A stretch of 64,000 bases of DNA, from positions 15,499,745 to 15,563,744 of the forward strand of contig CALNVZ010002974.1 in the NCBI GenBank assembly GCA_940671915.1. The letters run 5' to 3'. This DNA is from Paracentrotus lividus (taxonomy: Eukaryota; Echinodermata; Echinoidea; Camarodonta; Echinidae). The notes under the pieces are model-generated. The model saw only the letters and a program-made list of their open reading frames with translations. It searched no databases and was not told the origin of the DNA. Below, piece after piece: positions 1 to 50,387 of this stretch. Position 1 is the stretch's first letter, and every line of letters starts with the position of its first letter. The translations under genes were made by a program, and so were the position numbers.

Positions 1-250
1 AGATTGATAAAGTTGAATGTTTCGATGTGCGGTGTACTCGGCGTTTGATGAAAGCAATGGCGCACGTACGCGTCCGTCGAGCCAGCCAGTAGCAGTGTTA
101 GCGACCGGACCAGAGACAGGATCGCTCCCTATACCAGCCCGGCCGGCTGCGACAGCGGGCGGTAGCGACGGTGAAAAGCAGCTTTGGCTAGCTTTCTGAA
201 AATGCGCACGCATACTACGCGTCCAGTTATTGTTGAATTGATGATCGTAA
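1..250. other. CpG-rich patch, possible promoter or 5' exon of an unseen gene
   Basis: Positions about 60-215 are clearly richer in G+C and CpG than the surrounding AT-rich DNA, with several CGCGT/ACGCG words. A 60-codon open frame crosses it, but I recognise nothing in the translation. Such a patch could be the promoter or a 5' exon of a gene extending beyond the left edge. It could also be a repeat fragment. No splice or core-promoter signal decides between these. Confidence 0.22.
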
Positions 251-440
251 ATTTAGAGTTGTATTTTATAAGTTTGAATAGAAACAAAATAATAATAATG
301 TAAAACATGATACTATAATATTCAATTATTCAATATGTCTCTTTATAATTTATAACTTATATATTGTGATTCGGAAAATTAAATCGTGATTAGTGTATGA
401 TAGTGTGTACAAAACATAGCTGAGTGGGGTTGTTCGCAAG

Positions 441-508
441 TGACGTCACAGTTTTGCTCCAGCCCAGCCAACATGGCGACCTCCGCTTAGCGATGTCTAA
501 ACCAAGGT
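441..508 (+). promoter_or_regulatory. CRE-like and YY1-like motif pair
   Basis: The palindrome TGACGTCA at 441-448 matches the consensus CREB/ATF site. About 25 bases on, CAACATGGCGACC (469-481) matches the ATGGCG core of YY1-type sites common in housekeeping promoters. A splice-donor-like AAG|GTAACC follows at 503-511. Together these could mark a TATA-less promoter and first exon on the plus strand. The same words also occur inside some dispersed repeats, and no downstream coding exon is visible, so this is tentative. Confidence 0.22.
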
Positions 509-1439
509 AACCCAACTTTGGAGGGATGGTTCTCCTTCCTTGGAGATCAGATTTTGGTGGTTGATGGCTAATTTTGACTGTCATATATGAAAGATTGTTA
601 CCATGGGGTTGTAGCTCTAACGTTAGAGTTTCATTTTCCTTTAAGTTTTTCTTTTTTATAGCTTTACTTAGATCAAGTCCTGTATTGAAATTAAGACGGG
701 ATTGTTAACCATAAACACATCGCTTGTATGAAATATGTTCAAGCCCCCCCCCCCCCCCCATAAAATAAACCATGACCACCAATCAGACACCAAACACACA
801 CAACACTGACAGTGACAGTGACACAGTCACTCTCGTCTAGATCTATGCACAGAGATCACAGTCGCAGTGCAAACGATATACCGGTAACATTCACACAGAG
901 GCAAGCGCAACACACAATCACGTTTTAATGGCACCCCTCGCACTCCCAAATTGAATCGCTTCTCTTTCATTAATACGGCTTTAAAAAGACAAGCTTTTAA
1001 ATAGTTGTATAGTTTTCCTATAGTTTTTTATCATACCTATATCATGCAAGACAGTTAAAAATGTGATTATCAAAGGAATTCAAACTTCTGTCAGATCAGC
1101 ACCAAACGGTCAATCAACAATGGCCCCGATCAGCTGAGTGTGACGATAACCAACATGTATCGATTCCGCGTATCGATAGCTAATTAAGTAGCTTGACTTC
1201 AAATCGTATGTAACGATTTTCTAATTAAAAATAAAACTAAAACTAATTTTTAAATAATATTGTTTAGTGCTCATTCTATTATTAAATTCTGCTTATATCA
1301 GTTCCATTAATATGCTAGCTCAATAAAAATCAACATGCCCGGATTCTTTAATAATTTACCTATTGACAATATTGCTCTTTTCTTTTTGTCAGGCTAACTT
1401 CTTGAGGCTAAAATTTTACGATCACATCATCCAGGGTTT
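509..1439. other. Non-coding stretch, no gene seen
   Basis: AT-rich sequence with no recognisable coding potential. It contains a 16-base poly-C run at 744-759 and a short CAGTGA-rich repeat near 805-830 (ACAGTGACAGTGACACAGTC), but nothing I can assign. Confidence 0.6.
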
Positions 1440-2045
1440 TTAAAGGAGGAGTCCGAGCTGAAATGAAAAAGTTTGTAAAATTAAGTAAAATTCATCAAGC
1501 ACAACACAGAAAAATTTCATCAAAATCGGATGAAAAATAACAAAGTTATGCATTTTTTTAGGTCTTGATTTTTTTGGTAAAACAGTTCTTGGCAATTGTC
1601 TCATCGTCTCATTTGAATATTTAAATATTCAAATGAGCAAACTGATGATGTCACAGTCCCCTACTTCTTGTGTATTTTATATATAAATTCCTATTTATCT
1701 CATTTTTTCAATATATTGCGTATACAGAAAATCTGTCCCTCATACTGAAATAAGTAAAAGCACTTGTGACCTTGAACATTCACACAAGGATTAATCCGTG
1801 TTTTTATGTCCTTGGGGCAGAAAATCTTGATAATTGGTATTTCATACAATAAAAATACAAGAAAGTAGGGGGACTGAGAACATCATCAGTTTGCCAATTT
1901 GAAGAACTGTTTCCTAAAATTAAAAACCCTAGAAAACTCATAACTTTGCTATTTCTTATCCGATTTTGATGAAATTTTCAGTGTTGTGCTTTTTCGATTT
2001 ACTTATTTTTCTTATAATGCAAACTCCAGCCCGATGAGTCTTTAA
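1440..2045. mobile_element. Foldback element with long eroded terminal inverted repeats
   Basis: The left part (about 1440-1690) reappears in reverse complement at about 1855-2045. Shared blocks include ATTTCATCAAAATCGGAT near 1515 and its complement near 1960, AACAAAGTTATG near 1540, and CAAACTGATGATGT near 1640. Each outer end lies at TTAA (1440-1443 and 2042-2045). No transposase frame is present, so this looks like a non-autonomous MITE or foldback relic. The arms differ by substitutions and indels, indicating age. The TTAA flanks are consistent with a piggyBac-type target but could be chance in AT-rich DNA. Confidence 0.72.
1609..1636. repeat. 28-bp perfect palindrome
   Basis: TCATTTGAATATTT is followed directly by its reverse complement, giving a perfect AT-rich palindrome. 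It lies in the left arm of the 1440-2045 foldback element and has no counterpart in the right arm. It is therefore an insertion or a locally formed hairpin. Confidence 0.85.
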
Positions 2046-2099
2046 ATACGAGCCTGGCCAGGGAACAATAATTGTAATCAGAGGCCGCGGAGCGTTTTT

Positions 2100-2260
2100 C
2101 AAAGTGGAGGGGCTGAGCCACAAGTGGGGGGGGGGGGGTGGGACTGAGCAGGCTAAAAAATCACAAAATAATGTATGATCATTTTTTGCGTTTTTGAACA
2201 CGTTTGCTGACAAAAGTGGGGGATGCAGCCCCCCAGCTCTGCGGCCCTGGGAATCTGTCC
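2100..2260. repeat. GC-rich repeat-like block with G-run
   Basis: The stretch holds a G-rich run near 2126-2139 and CCCCCCAGCTCTGCGGCCCTGGG near its end, a composition unlike the flanks. It resembles degenerate dispersed-repeat sequence, but I cannot delimit or classify it. Confidence 0.3.
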
Positions 2261-2352
2261 ATTTGTATGTCCCTGAGATCACTATTATATAAATAGTGCA
2301 TGCTCTACCATGCAACATACTAGATTATGTGCACGAGACAAATACTAAATAA

Positions 2353-2412
2353 TCCGAGGGCACATTTATTTCACCGAGGCCGTAGGCCGAGGTGAAACAG
2401 ATGTGCCCGAGG
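2353..2412. repeat. Imperfect hairpin with CCGAGGCC / GGCCTCGG stem
   Basis: About 28 bases from 2354 pair with the complement of 2385-2412. The core CCGAGGCC-GTA-GGCCGAGG lies at 2384 and the outer GGGCACAT...ATGTGCCC arms match. This is a compact hairpin of the kind found in dispersed repeats. Its function is unknown. Confidence 0.7.
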
Positions 2413-2655
2413 TATTTGGAGTTCACATAAGTCAGTAATGTTGCATTAATAGATTTATTATAGTAAATAGACCCCTAGATCTTTGACCTTGCCTAATCTG
2501 GTTTATCTTTGCAAATGTTTGCCAAACTTTTGGTGCTAATTAAGCTATTGTGACGTATATTGTCGCTCCGCGTATCTATTGTTGTGCGCACCATTTTACT
2601 GTTATTACGCGCTTGAGCACAAGGTAATCCATTTCACCATTCATTTAACACAGGT

Positions 2656-2717
2656 AAAAACCGTTCAATATAACAAAAAACCGTTCAATATAACAAAAAC
2701 CGTTCACTATAACAAAA
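2656..2717. repeat. Short tandem repeat, three copies of a ~20-bp unit
   Basis: The unit CCGTTCAATATAACAAAAAA starts at 2661, 2681 and 2700 (the last as CCGTTCACTATAAC). The first two units are identical. Confidence 0.9.
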
Positions 2718-3161
2718 CGTGAATGACACGTGACACCCTTTCAACCAATCACAACTCTTAAAATACTACCACTATTTACTATAAGTTATAAGTGGACAAA
2801 GCCCCCCCCCCCCATTGGCAGCGAGGGGGAGATAAAGCGGAGAAGGAAAAGGAAGATGACAAGAATAAAAAGTAAGAAAAGGATTAAAGAAGAAAAATAT
2901 GGGGAGGGGTCCTATACAAAATATTTCGGCTCACACTTCGCGCTTGCATTCATCGGGTTTACAAAAAAAAGGGTCCCATCATCGATAATCTTGTTCACTG
3001 AGGCCATACATACAAAACATGTTAGTGCCCTTTTTCAACATAGCTAGATCTACTGCATTTTTTTTTTATTTTTTTTTTTATTTTAAATCCAGCTTGCCCT
3101 AGCATTACATCTAGAGGCCCTATGCCCTATGTCGTGTTCATGATCGAGTATCATCAAACAT

Positions 3162-3305
3162 CTGGGGGGCATTTCATGAAAGGACTTGTCAGACATTTTA
3201 TCCGACAAAATATGCTCTCAGCCAATCAGATGCAAGCATTTCAGTAGCTTATAACAGTTTGTCGGATAAAACGTCCGACGTGTCCTTTCATGAAATGCCC
3301 CCCAG
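3162..3305. mobile_element. 144-bp MITE, copy 1 (CTGGGGGGC family)
   Basis: Inverted ends CTGGGGGGCATTTCATGAAA and TTTCATGAAATGCCCCCCAG bound the element. The inverted repeat continues inward for about 48 bases as TTTTATCCGACAAA and its complement TTTGTCGGATAAAA. There is no coding capacity. A second copy in opposite internal orientation lies at 51818-51960. I see no convincing target-site duplication. Confidence 0.9.
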
Positions 3306-3380
3306 TTTGGTCTCGCATTTTTAATCCTGCATGACGTCATGTCCTGAGGATAAAGTATATAATATAACAATACAAAAATA

Positions 3381-3399
3381 GCTCGCGCTTCGCGCTCGC
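3381..3399. repeat. GCTCGCGCTTCGCGCTCGC motif
   Basis: A CpG-dense 19-base word embedded in AT-rich sequence. A degenerate relative, GCTCACACTTCGCGCTTGC, lies at 2930-2948. They appear to be fragments of one dispersed repeat family. Confidence 0.6.
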
Positions 3400-3615
3400 C
3401 TACATACGAAAACCCTACAAAATTAGGCTAATGCTTAAAATGTCCGAATTTGAAGAGTCTGCAATATCATCAACAATATCAGCTCAGAACTTAACTGAAT
3501 CAGTGTATCGTGTCTATGCGGATAGTACCAAAACAGATTATTGCCGTTTTCAGGACAACAAATCAAAAAAAAATTCAGCTTGAAATTCACTGTCTTCAAG
3601 ACTCTCACGCCCACG

Positions 3616-3653
<38 letters not shown>
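3616..3653. repeat. 38-base poly-C run
   Basis: An uninterrupted C homopolymer. Other long G/C runs occur near 744, 2126, 4393, 5401, 18211, 26683, 43400, 46595 and 55480. The exact lengths may be affected by sequencing or assembly. Confidence 0.9.
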
Positions 3654-3655
<2 letters not shown>

Positions 3656-4201
3656 CCCCCGATCCGGTTTCTAGCTCTTCGAGCAACCGATCGGGAGAAA
3701 TGTGAATAAAGAAAGAAAAATCACCGCTTCTATAGGACAATCTTGTATCAGCCCTATAAACGACGGGAGTCGATGGAGTCACTGCATATCTAATACGATA
3801 TCCACCTTAGTGTTTCTAAGCGATTATAGTGTTAACTAATTATTACTATTAATAGAAATGATGACTTGCATAAATCATTAGATTCTTACTTTTTAGTAGC
3901 TGTCAGGGGGAGTAAACGGACCCACCCACATATCTTAAAAAGTATGATAGGGCCTATCTTTGCAACGTTTCTTTTATTTAAAAAAATCCAAAGATAATTC
4001 ATCGTCTCTGTAGATGAAAATGTAAAATGAGACAGGCTGATTTAGGGTTGATGGCTAAACACAATCATCAAAGATTAGGCCTATCTTCCTTAATAATTTA
4101 TCATCTTCAATTTTTTGTGTATCAGTTAGATTTGAGATTTGTTTTTTTTTTAAGAGTGTTTAATGAGCAATTCCGTATTCGTTTTGGGGTTATAGCAGCT
4201 T

Positions 4202-4565
4202 CCAGGCCCGTAACTAGGGGGGGGGGGTTCGGGGGTTCGAACGAATCCCCCCCCCCCGGCCCCCCTGGCGAGCAAGGGTCCGCTTGACCAAAAAACAAAA
4301 AAGAAGGGAATATCATGTAGAGAACGTCCTTAACTTTACCCCTATAGGTAATATAATCTCCAAGGCCGAAGGTAGAAAAATTTTGAACACCTCCCCCCCC
4401 CCCCCCCCCCCCTCCCCGTTTATCGCGCGGCCAGAGTGACGTGAAAGAAAAAAATTGATGTACCTTTTTGCTCGCCCGGCGTGATGTGAAAATTTTTTGA
4501 TTTACCTTTTGGTCCACTTTTGCAGATTTCGAACCCTCCCGTAAAAATCCTAGTTACGGGCCTGG
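4202..4565. mobile_element. MITE-like element with CCAGGCCCGTAACTAGG ends
   Basis: CCAGGCCCGTAACTAGG at 4202-4218 is matched in inverse orientation by CCTAGTTACGGGCCTGG at 4549-4565. The bases flanking each end read CTT (4199-4201 and 4566-4568), a possible 3-bp target duplication. Inside are G and C runs and a partial internal repetition (GTGACGTGAAA... and GTGATGTGAAAA...). There is no transposase. Confidence 0.75.
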
Positions 4566-7109
4566 CTTCGCCCAAATAAGTAAGTGTGACGGACCCCTCC
4601 ATTAGCGTTAAAATTGAACCGGGGTCCGTTTTGACCCATGACATTTTAATACTTAAAAGTAATTAGGTTTAGGCCTTCCTTTTTTTCTTTTTTTCTTTTT
4701 CAATCATTTACACTTTTAAAATAAATTTGAATATGACATGAATGGATAGCTCACTAATTATTTTTGTCGTTGTTTTTTAATTTTGATATTATAATAGAAG
4801 TGCTTTATTTTTACTATCAGTCATTTTGACTTTCCCAGTTGTTGCATAATGCACGTTTCTTAATATAGGCCTATCAAAAAATAAACAACAAATCACCAGG
4901 AACTCATGGAAACATAAAGATATTATAAAAACCTGCTATTATTGTCTGCAAAGGTGACCGATTGGTCACTGCAAAATCTTCCCAGTATGCTGGGAAATGT
5001 AAAATGTAAAAAGGACCATAATGAGCTCGTTTTGACCCTACCAATGGGTCCATTTTACGAGACAAATAAACGGTCTTTGATGTAAGCATATTTTCAATGT
5101 CATTATCTTAAAAAAAAAAAATTTAAAAAATCATAATTATTTGGAGTAATGTGTGGTAGTTCTTCCGAAATACAAACTGTTAATGTTGTTACAAAAAGTG
5201 GTCTCCTGGCATTTTTTATTTTTGAGTTTGATCCGCTTGAATGTACAATACAACCTTTATACCTCAGAAGAACATTATGAGAATATAATTGCAATCTTAC
5301 AAGGTAAATGTTAGTAGAGCCTAATTCCATATTCTTTGGCAAGATTTTCTTTACGCATGTGTACCGTAGAAGCAAAAGGTATATCAATCCTGGGGCGGTC
5401 GGGGGGGGGGGGGGGGGGTGGCCCGCGCCGCTCCTCCCTGGATTCCCGCCTGTCCAATAGTCACAACAACAATACTGATGTATGCGAACTTGGATTCAAA
5501 ATTGTGCAGTTTATTCAAGTTGTCTGATTATCTATAGTTATACCATAAATAAAAAAGAAACACGCATAAGTTGTAATAGTTTAGTACGGTAGACCAAAAC
5601 TGGTCTACAAGTATTAAAAAATTAATTGCTAGTAATCTTAACAGAAAATGTTGCAAGTGAATTTCTTTTGTGGGAGATGCAGGGCCTATAGGGACGTAAT
5701 AATTGCATTACCTCATTTTAAGATGATTATTTATAAGCAACATCTAATAATGTTCGCATTCATAATTATAAGTCTCAATATAGTAGACAGATCTTCTTCT
5801 AACCCCGTTTCATTATTATCACATATTAAAAGATGAACAGCGCCACCTTATGACGTGATCAAAGACCCTAATTTTCCCTAACTTCAGGTATTTAGAGAAG
5901 TGGAAATGGAAAAGTAGGATAGAATAAACAATATATTCCAGATAAAAAGTTTGCTCACATATAAGGGTAAATTGATTGAAGTTCCAAGAAATTATATATT
6001 TATCCTTTACAATCTTGTAGTTCTCTCAGTGTATATAATATAATCGTTCTACTGCCATACTGTGTGATTGTTTTACTTAAAGTTTTACTGGTCACCATAC
6101 ACCATCTCCTACTTTGAAGTTGTTGTGTGATACTGGCAGAAATCGAGATCAGTATAAGATTTATGGTAATCAGGTAAAGATTATGAATTTTGGAATTTTG
6201 GAATTGCTAAATCATGACCAATTTAAACAACCTTCTAACTGAATATTGAAAATTTATTTGGTACAAGGAAAAATCTGATTGAAAGCCATTTGCAAAACTC
6301 CAAATTTATTCATTATTTAACTAGATTTGCCTCAACCTTTATCTCTCTCTCTCTTTTTTTTTACTTGATTTATTTTCTAACCATTTCCATGCATTGCTTA
6401 CAGTGTCACCTACTCTTCACACTATCCTTCCATACAAGTTAAACATCGTCACTACAAATAAAAACACAGGAACACCATATTCTTTAAAATATTTCAAATA
6501 TATATATATTTGTTTGAGATTATATACTCAATCAGGATCAGCAAAAAATAACAAACCTGCACTCGCAATATGCAGCACAGAAAACACACATATCTGTCCT
6601 TTTATCCTCGAATGTATATTTACGCTTTTAGAAATCTCTCATGGACTCAGCGCGGAATGTTACAAAGAAATACTAAGATTATTTAAAAAACACCTATTTA
6701 AAAGCCAGAAGAGCATTATGTCATGTTAATCAACATAGACTATAATAATATTCTGGCTTTTCCACAGATGGTTCCTCGTATCATATCATAACATACAACA
6801 TATTACACAATGATGCAAGGTGAATCATGGAAATAAAATATCAAGTGGGTTGATTATTTAAAGGTGGATGGAATATATATATCAAGGCAGTCAACCCTCA
6901 ACCTTTGAGGTATTCATTTCGTTGATGATATGATAGGCAAACTGAAAATAAGTTGTACTACTATATCCAGTTTTGATTACAGATATATGGACGGCAGGAA
7001 TCGAATGGCTTATGTGACCAACACACAATCAAAGTTGGAAAAATTTCCTTATTTCTTCTAAACTGCTGTAAATTATTCTGATTCATATTATGCATGTCAT
7101 GTGTATATT
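4566..7109. other. Non-coding stretch, no gene seen
   Basis: AT-rich sequence with short open frames lacking protein-like composition. It includes an 18-base poly-G at 5401-5418 beside a short GC-rich patch (to about 5450). I see no RNA gene, transposon ends or exon signals I can defend. Confidence 0.55.
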
Positions 7110-7320
7110 ACTTGAGAAGGAGAGAGAATGGGAGAGAGATAAAGACGGAAACAAAGAAATAGCGAAAAGTTTATTTACATAAATAGAGAGATACAGGAGA
7201 AGAGGAAAATTTAAAGGTAAAAAAAAAAAAAAGAACAGAGAGACAGAGGAGAACGAGAGAAAAGGAGTAGAAAGACAGAAAGGAGGGGAGACAGATAGAA
7301 AGATAGATAGATAGAGAGAG

Positions 7321-7351
<31 letters not shown>

Positions 7352-7387
7352 GACAGAGACAGAGAGAGAGACAGAGAGAGAGAGAGA

Positions 7388-7425
<38 letters not shown>

Positions 7426-7580
7426 TGGAGAGAGAGAGAGAGAGAGATAGATAAATAGATAGACAGATAGACGGATAGATAGATAGCTAGATAGATAGCT
7501 AGATAGAGAGAGAGAAGGGGGAGAGGTAGGGGCAGGAGAAGAATATAGGCTTGTAGTCATAGAGACAGACAGAAAAACAA
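7110..7580. repeat. GA / GATA microsatellite tract
   Basis: The strand is almost purely purine plus scattered T. GATA and GACA tetranucleotides (about 7297-7345 and 7447-7505) are interleaved with long (GA)n blocks (about 7378-7446 and 7504-7516). The complementary strand has a long open frame only because of this simple repeat. Confidence 0.95.
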
Positions 7581-10130
7581 ACAGAGATAAGACTTATTTT
7601 AACTTGGGATAAATATGCCAAAGCACAATATTCATAATAACTATACACGATTATGAATATTTGTTGCACTATTTTAGGTGAATACATCATACACATTGCA
7701 TAGTTTAACAGCAAAATTTGGGGTAAAGTTCTTCAAAAAAGACAATACATCTTATTTTGAAAAGCTACAACCATTAAAGATTCTCCCCAAATCTATATTA
7801 GGTTGCAAATTACCTCATTGGACAAATATTAAATTATTTAAATTGTTTAAGAGGATCAAGTATCTAAACTGAAAACAAAAACTTAGAAATATATAAATAT
7901 TTCCGCTTGAATTATTTACATTCATAAAAAATAAATCAAAACAAAACTGTGACATAATATTTTCTCACTGTGGCATGTTATTTCTTTTCAAAACGCGAAA
8001 CAAGTTTTTCACACAAATTTTTTGTACATATTGGGCGGTTGAACACTGATAAGGTTTATAGGCCATGGAGAAATGATCATCGCATAACGAGGCATAACTC
8101 TATAAAGACCAGTTCATAATACAAATAAAAATAACACTAATGGTAACAAGCTAATAATATCACAATTCTACATCATGAATGGCTAACACTAAAGAAAGTT
8201 TTCTGTTTTTGTTTTTCCTATGTGTCCCTTTCTGGACCACATCTTTTTTTTTGTATTTTCAATAAAAAAAGTTAAAAACACCAGAAAAGAGACTAAGATG
8301 AGCATAGATATAAATGACACATTGTTGGACTTTGTGAAAAATGATGAATTCAATTAGAATCATGACATCATTCATGTGCTTATTACAGTCTCACATTTGA
8401 AACAAAGAGAGTTGAGTGATCAAACATAAAATAAGAATTTAGAGAAACATAACAAAATTATATTTTTTGCTGTTTTGTTTACAAATTGCACTTGAGTTTC
8501 AAACAATACTTAAGTTACACTACAATTTAAATACTTCAATTCAGTTGAATTGCTAATGAACATAAAATAAAACAGTATATAAGAAAAGCAGACAAATGAA
8601 AACATTTAAGAATGATTAACTTTTCTTTCAAGGTTGGCCAAAAAGGATGCTTATACCCATTTTTAAAACTTTTGCTTGAGTCAAGATTAAAAGATTAGCA
8701 ACAGTAAATGATAGGTTATTGTGTTGACCTAATCTAACGTTTTCTGAAATTCGATTAGTTCCCATAATAATACATGTAGTACTTATTTATTTAGTTTTTA
8801 AAATTTTCATCCTAATCATTTTGAAATGTACTGAGAAAACTGAAATAATCACTCTGCAATAGGCATATATGCACTATTCAAGCACATGAGTTTTAAAACC
8901 ATCCTTTTGTTTGATGTTTATAATAAGTCAAAAATATAAAAAAAATACCTTCACATTACAAGTACTTCAATCGGACAATAGATTGTGTAGTTAAAAAAAA
9001 CCACATACATTTTGAAAATTGCAAGGTTTTCAAGTGAGTCAGTAATACAAATATTATTTGAAGTAAAATAGCAGATATTTACACATAAATTGCAACCATT
9101 TCATTACAAATTGCAAAATACTGAATACTTTTCATTTAGTAATAAATTTTGCATAATATTTACATATATATGCTGGCACTCAATGCTATATTACATAGAT
9201 ACACAATTAAAAACAACTTCTTGGCATGGAAATAATAAAGATGTTAATCAATTTAAGAAAAAGGGTATTTATGCAATGTTGATCATGTGTGCCACATTTG
9301 AGAAAGAAAGAGATTTCACATGAATTCAATTTGTGACACTGGTTTCATAATGCATACATGCGTGATAACTAAACATATGTGAATGGTGCAGGATGATCTT
9401 GATATGTAGCATTGCCAAATAACAGATGTGCACTGATTTCCCATTTCAAAAACAATTCTCACAAACATTCTAATTTGATTCTCCCCCCAAATTCTGACTA
9501 TTTATCTGAAGTTTGATGGACATGAAGTGAACAATTTTGAAATAGTCAGGTTTTGTTTATCTCTTCCCTCCCCCAAAAGGAGTCTCTTTTGAAATAACCA
9601 AATGAATCCAATTCAATTAAATAAATAACAAGGTTGAACTCTCTGTCAGCCTTTATCAATCAAAATTTTGATAATGATAATATTAGTATTCTTTTATATG
9701 GTACATCTCACATTATGATGTCATTTTTTTACATTTCTAAAGAGCTTCAAAATTATTACCCTAGGTTTTAATCACATGACCAACACTTCTTTTCTACAAT
9801 CGCTGACTTTCTAGTTGAGTAAAACTAATTTCTCTCTCATATTCCTAAAGGCACTTCAACATTATACACAAGGAGGTACAATTCCCCCACGGTATACTTG
9901 CAGCAAATTCAAAATACACACATTAACCAGTATGTGACATAACTGGTATACAATGTAGAGACAAAATACAAAAAAAAACAAAAAAAAAACAAAAAAAACA
10001 ACAGGAGTTGCTGCATAGTGCAAGAGATGTGCATATTACAAAGAGAATAATAAAAAAAATTGTAAATTATCCTAATAACGATCTACATGCCTTATTGCTT
10101 GCTGTCATATAATGTGAGATAGTTTTCCTT
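7581..10130. other. Non-coding stretch downstream of the kinase gene
   Basis: AT-rich, no coding potential. (CA8)-type interruptions occur at 9968-10000. It lies 3' of the minus-strand kinase stop codon, so part of it could be a long 3' UTR. No cleavage signal can be singled out among many AT-rich candidates. Confidence 0.5.
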
Positions 10131-10179
10131 TATAGGAATTCATTGATTGAGGTATGTGAATAAAGCCACCAAGTGTACG

Positions 10180-11453
10180 TTTATTATGAAAAAGGCAAAT
10201 TCCATGCTGAAATAATGAAGTACTACAAGAGTGCTCGTAACAATGTGATAATGGCCAAAAGAAGTGATCCCTCATTTTTAGTGCTGTATATGAAAGGTTG
10301 GATAGTATCTAACAGGAAACACTGAGCCTCCTTTTCTTTCTTTTTTTCAAAAAAAATAAATATATATAAAATATGACATATCATACTCTTTATCTGACCA
10401 TTGATTAAGTATTGATGAGACCAAATCTAAATCTTCACCAATTTTTGAAGAATGAATAGTCCTTAAACTTGGATCAAATCTTGATGGTATCCCATTTTCT
10501 TTGCTTTTTTTTTTCATATTACATATTTCTCGTCAGTCAGTCGTCCTCTTTGTTCATTCTTTTTTCCTGGTTTTGTCAGGCACTAGTTTTGACCAATTGA
10601 TCAGTGTCCTTATCTTTTCCTCTTTTTTGAAAAAATATGATAAAGAAAGGCACATCTGCATAGGCATCACAGTTTGAGGCACTGCAATTAAATGAAGATT
10701 TTGTAGAAAGTCACTGTGGTGCACATTCAGTTGTGAATAAAGGTGGGCAAACTGCAGTGCTTTTGTGGATACCATTTTTTTTTCTGAAGAAAAATATTGA
10801 TGAAGGCTGGTTGGTCATCACTATAGTGGGACCTCCAGATTTCTTTTTTTTTTTTCCTAAGCTCTTTTACTCTCGCTACATTTCAATTTCATTTTACACA
10901 GACAGGCAAAATTGCTTTGCAGATTCCCATCTGTCAAGATCACATGGATTCTCTTGAGCAGTGTTTCTCACTTCAAACTGTGTATTTGAAACATACACAG
11001 AAAGACAAGACCACTTTCCTTGTCTTTCTTGTGGTCTCTAAATACAGGTTCGATTGTATGTTGAAGCTATAAATCTTGAATTTTGGCGCAGTATGTAGAC
11101 TTTGCTGATGGAATCCTTGAAAAGAGAAGACACTGATGGTGTAGACAAGGATGAACTCCATCAGGCATCATGGATCACATAATGGTGTCTTTAAAATACA
11201 ATTCATGCATCATCAATTCAAGAGTGGCACATCTGGAGCTGTAAGCCCTCTGCTTCCAAAGCAAGTTGTGGGCTCTCTCTTTCTCTATATCGCCTTTTTA
11301 TCTCACATGGTGGCCTGGACAAATCTCAATAGTCAGTGTCATGATCGCCACAGAAAATCAATCACAAATAAGGCTTTCCACAGATAAGATTCCTATGGAC
11401 TATTCAATCTGGATCCTAAACTTGTTCCTACACTACGTCTATTATCTCCTGTG
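10180..11453 (-). other. Possible 3' UTR of the DYRK4-like gene
   Basis: Sequence directly after the TAG at 11454-11456 on the minus strand. An AATAAA hexamer on that strand sits at 10185-10180, about 1.27 kb past the stop. The true end cannot be read from sequence alone because such hexamers are frequent in this AT-rich DNA. Confidence 0.3.
10468..10545 (+). repeat. SINE-like fragment related to 62190-62255
   Basis: CTTGGATCAAATCTTGATGG followed by TATCCCATTTTCTTTGCT and a T-rich run with ATATTTCTCGTCAG corresponds base for base, with scattered changes, to the sequence after the tRNA-like head at 62190-62255. This copy lacks a recognisable tRNA-like 5' part. Confidence 0.5.
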
Positions 11454-49297
<37,844 letters not shown>

Positions 49298-50380
49298 GGT
49301 AATATTGTTATTGCTGGCATCTTGATTCAAGTCTGGTTGCTGATTTAGGTATGATCCTACCGAATGTCTGTCATCATGTAAAGCGATATGTATGGTTAAA
49401 GGTGATCACTTGTTTCCAATCAATTAAGAGGTTCAATCCAGTCAATAATTCATAGACTTTTTACAACCTTGATTCATGGATGACTATCTGATGACCACCT
49501 TGACGACTACCTTGTTCAATCCTTGATGCTTGGTTGGTTTTATGAAGTACAATCAATGACACATGTTTAAAGGAAACTTTTAATTTCCTCATGCCTCATG
49601 AAAATCTAATGAAGATATGAAATGTTAACATCATATGATCCATGTATCCTTCCTGCCAAAGGTGGAAACTAATCACTTCTTAACTCCTCTGATATTGTTG
49701 ACTAGGGAGATGAACAGATAAATGTCAGCTACTTAGGCACCTGTAAGGTTTTCCATTTCCTCTGCCAACTTGTGTTCTTTGTGGACAGAACTTCATGGAG
49801 ACAGTTTTTCAGACTTGATGATTCTTTAAAGACAAATGTTGATGTCCACAGCTGCATTTATCCACAGAACTCCCTTTCTTTATTCGAATTCCATCAGATG
49901 AGTTGTACTTTCAGCTGGTTTTAACTAGAATACTTTTTCTTGCTCCAGAAAATAATCCTGATTGGCTGCTCCTTGGATAGTCAAATAAAGCTGATGCTGA
50001 AAGGGTTTTCCTTTTCGAGTGGCCTGAATTAAAAAGCACTGATTTAATTAAAACACTAATTAATTACTCTCCTCAAGAGATGAAATGTGCGGTACTATGA
50101 TGATCAGATGTAGGTTAGTTCAGCACATCGTTGACATAAAGCCAAGCCAGCAGAGCAGGGCGAAGAGATAGAGAGAGTAGGTGGCATCTATACCGGCAGT
50201 GAAGCATGCAGGCCGGCGTGTATCACTACGGACTCCGGGGCTCAATCGCATTGATCACATTGTGCTGTATGGATAGATTGAATGAAGGAGTGGGTGTAGG
50301 ATGGTCGATTGTCTTCACTGGCACGCACTGAGTAGCCCTGAATAGATGCCTTGGACGCAGTCGGGCTTAGCACCTCCTCT
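49298..50380 (-). other. Possible 5' leader/promoter region of the DYRK4-like gene
   Basis: Sequence immediately upstream of the start codon on the minus strand. The frame of exon 1 stays open for about 30 codons upstream but contains no ATG. The part at 50130-50345 is GC-richer than neighbours and could hold the 5' UTR. No upstream coding exon is seen. Confidence 0.35.
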
Positions 50381-50382
50381 CA

Positions 50383-50387
50383 TTGGT
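50383..50387 (-). promoter_or_regulatory. CCAAT box upstream of the DYRK4-like gene
   Basis: ACCAATGAG on the minus strand, about 1.1 kb before the ATG and next to the GC-richer stretch. Position is compatible with a TATA-less promoter; this is inference from one pentamer. Confidence 0.25.

Noticed and set aside
7171-7560. 129-codon Ser/Leu/Tyr-rich open frame on the minus strand
   Set aside because: It is a translation of the GA/GATA microsatellite, with no non-repetitive protein content.
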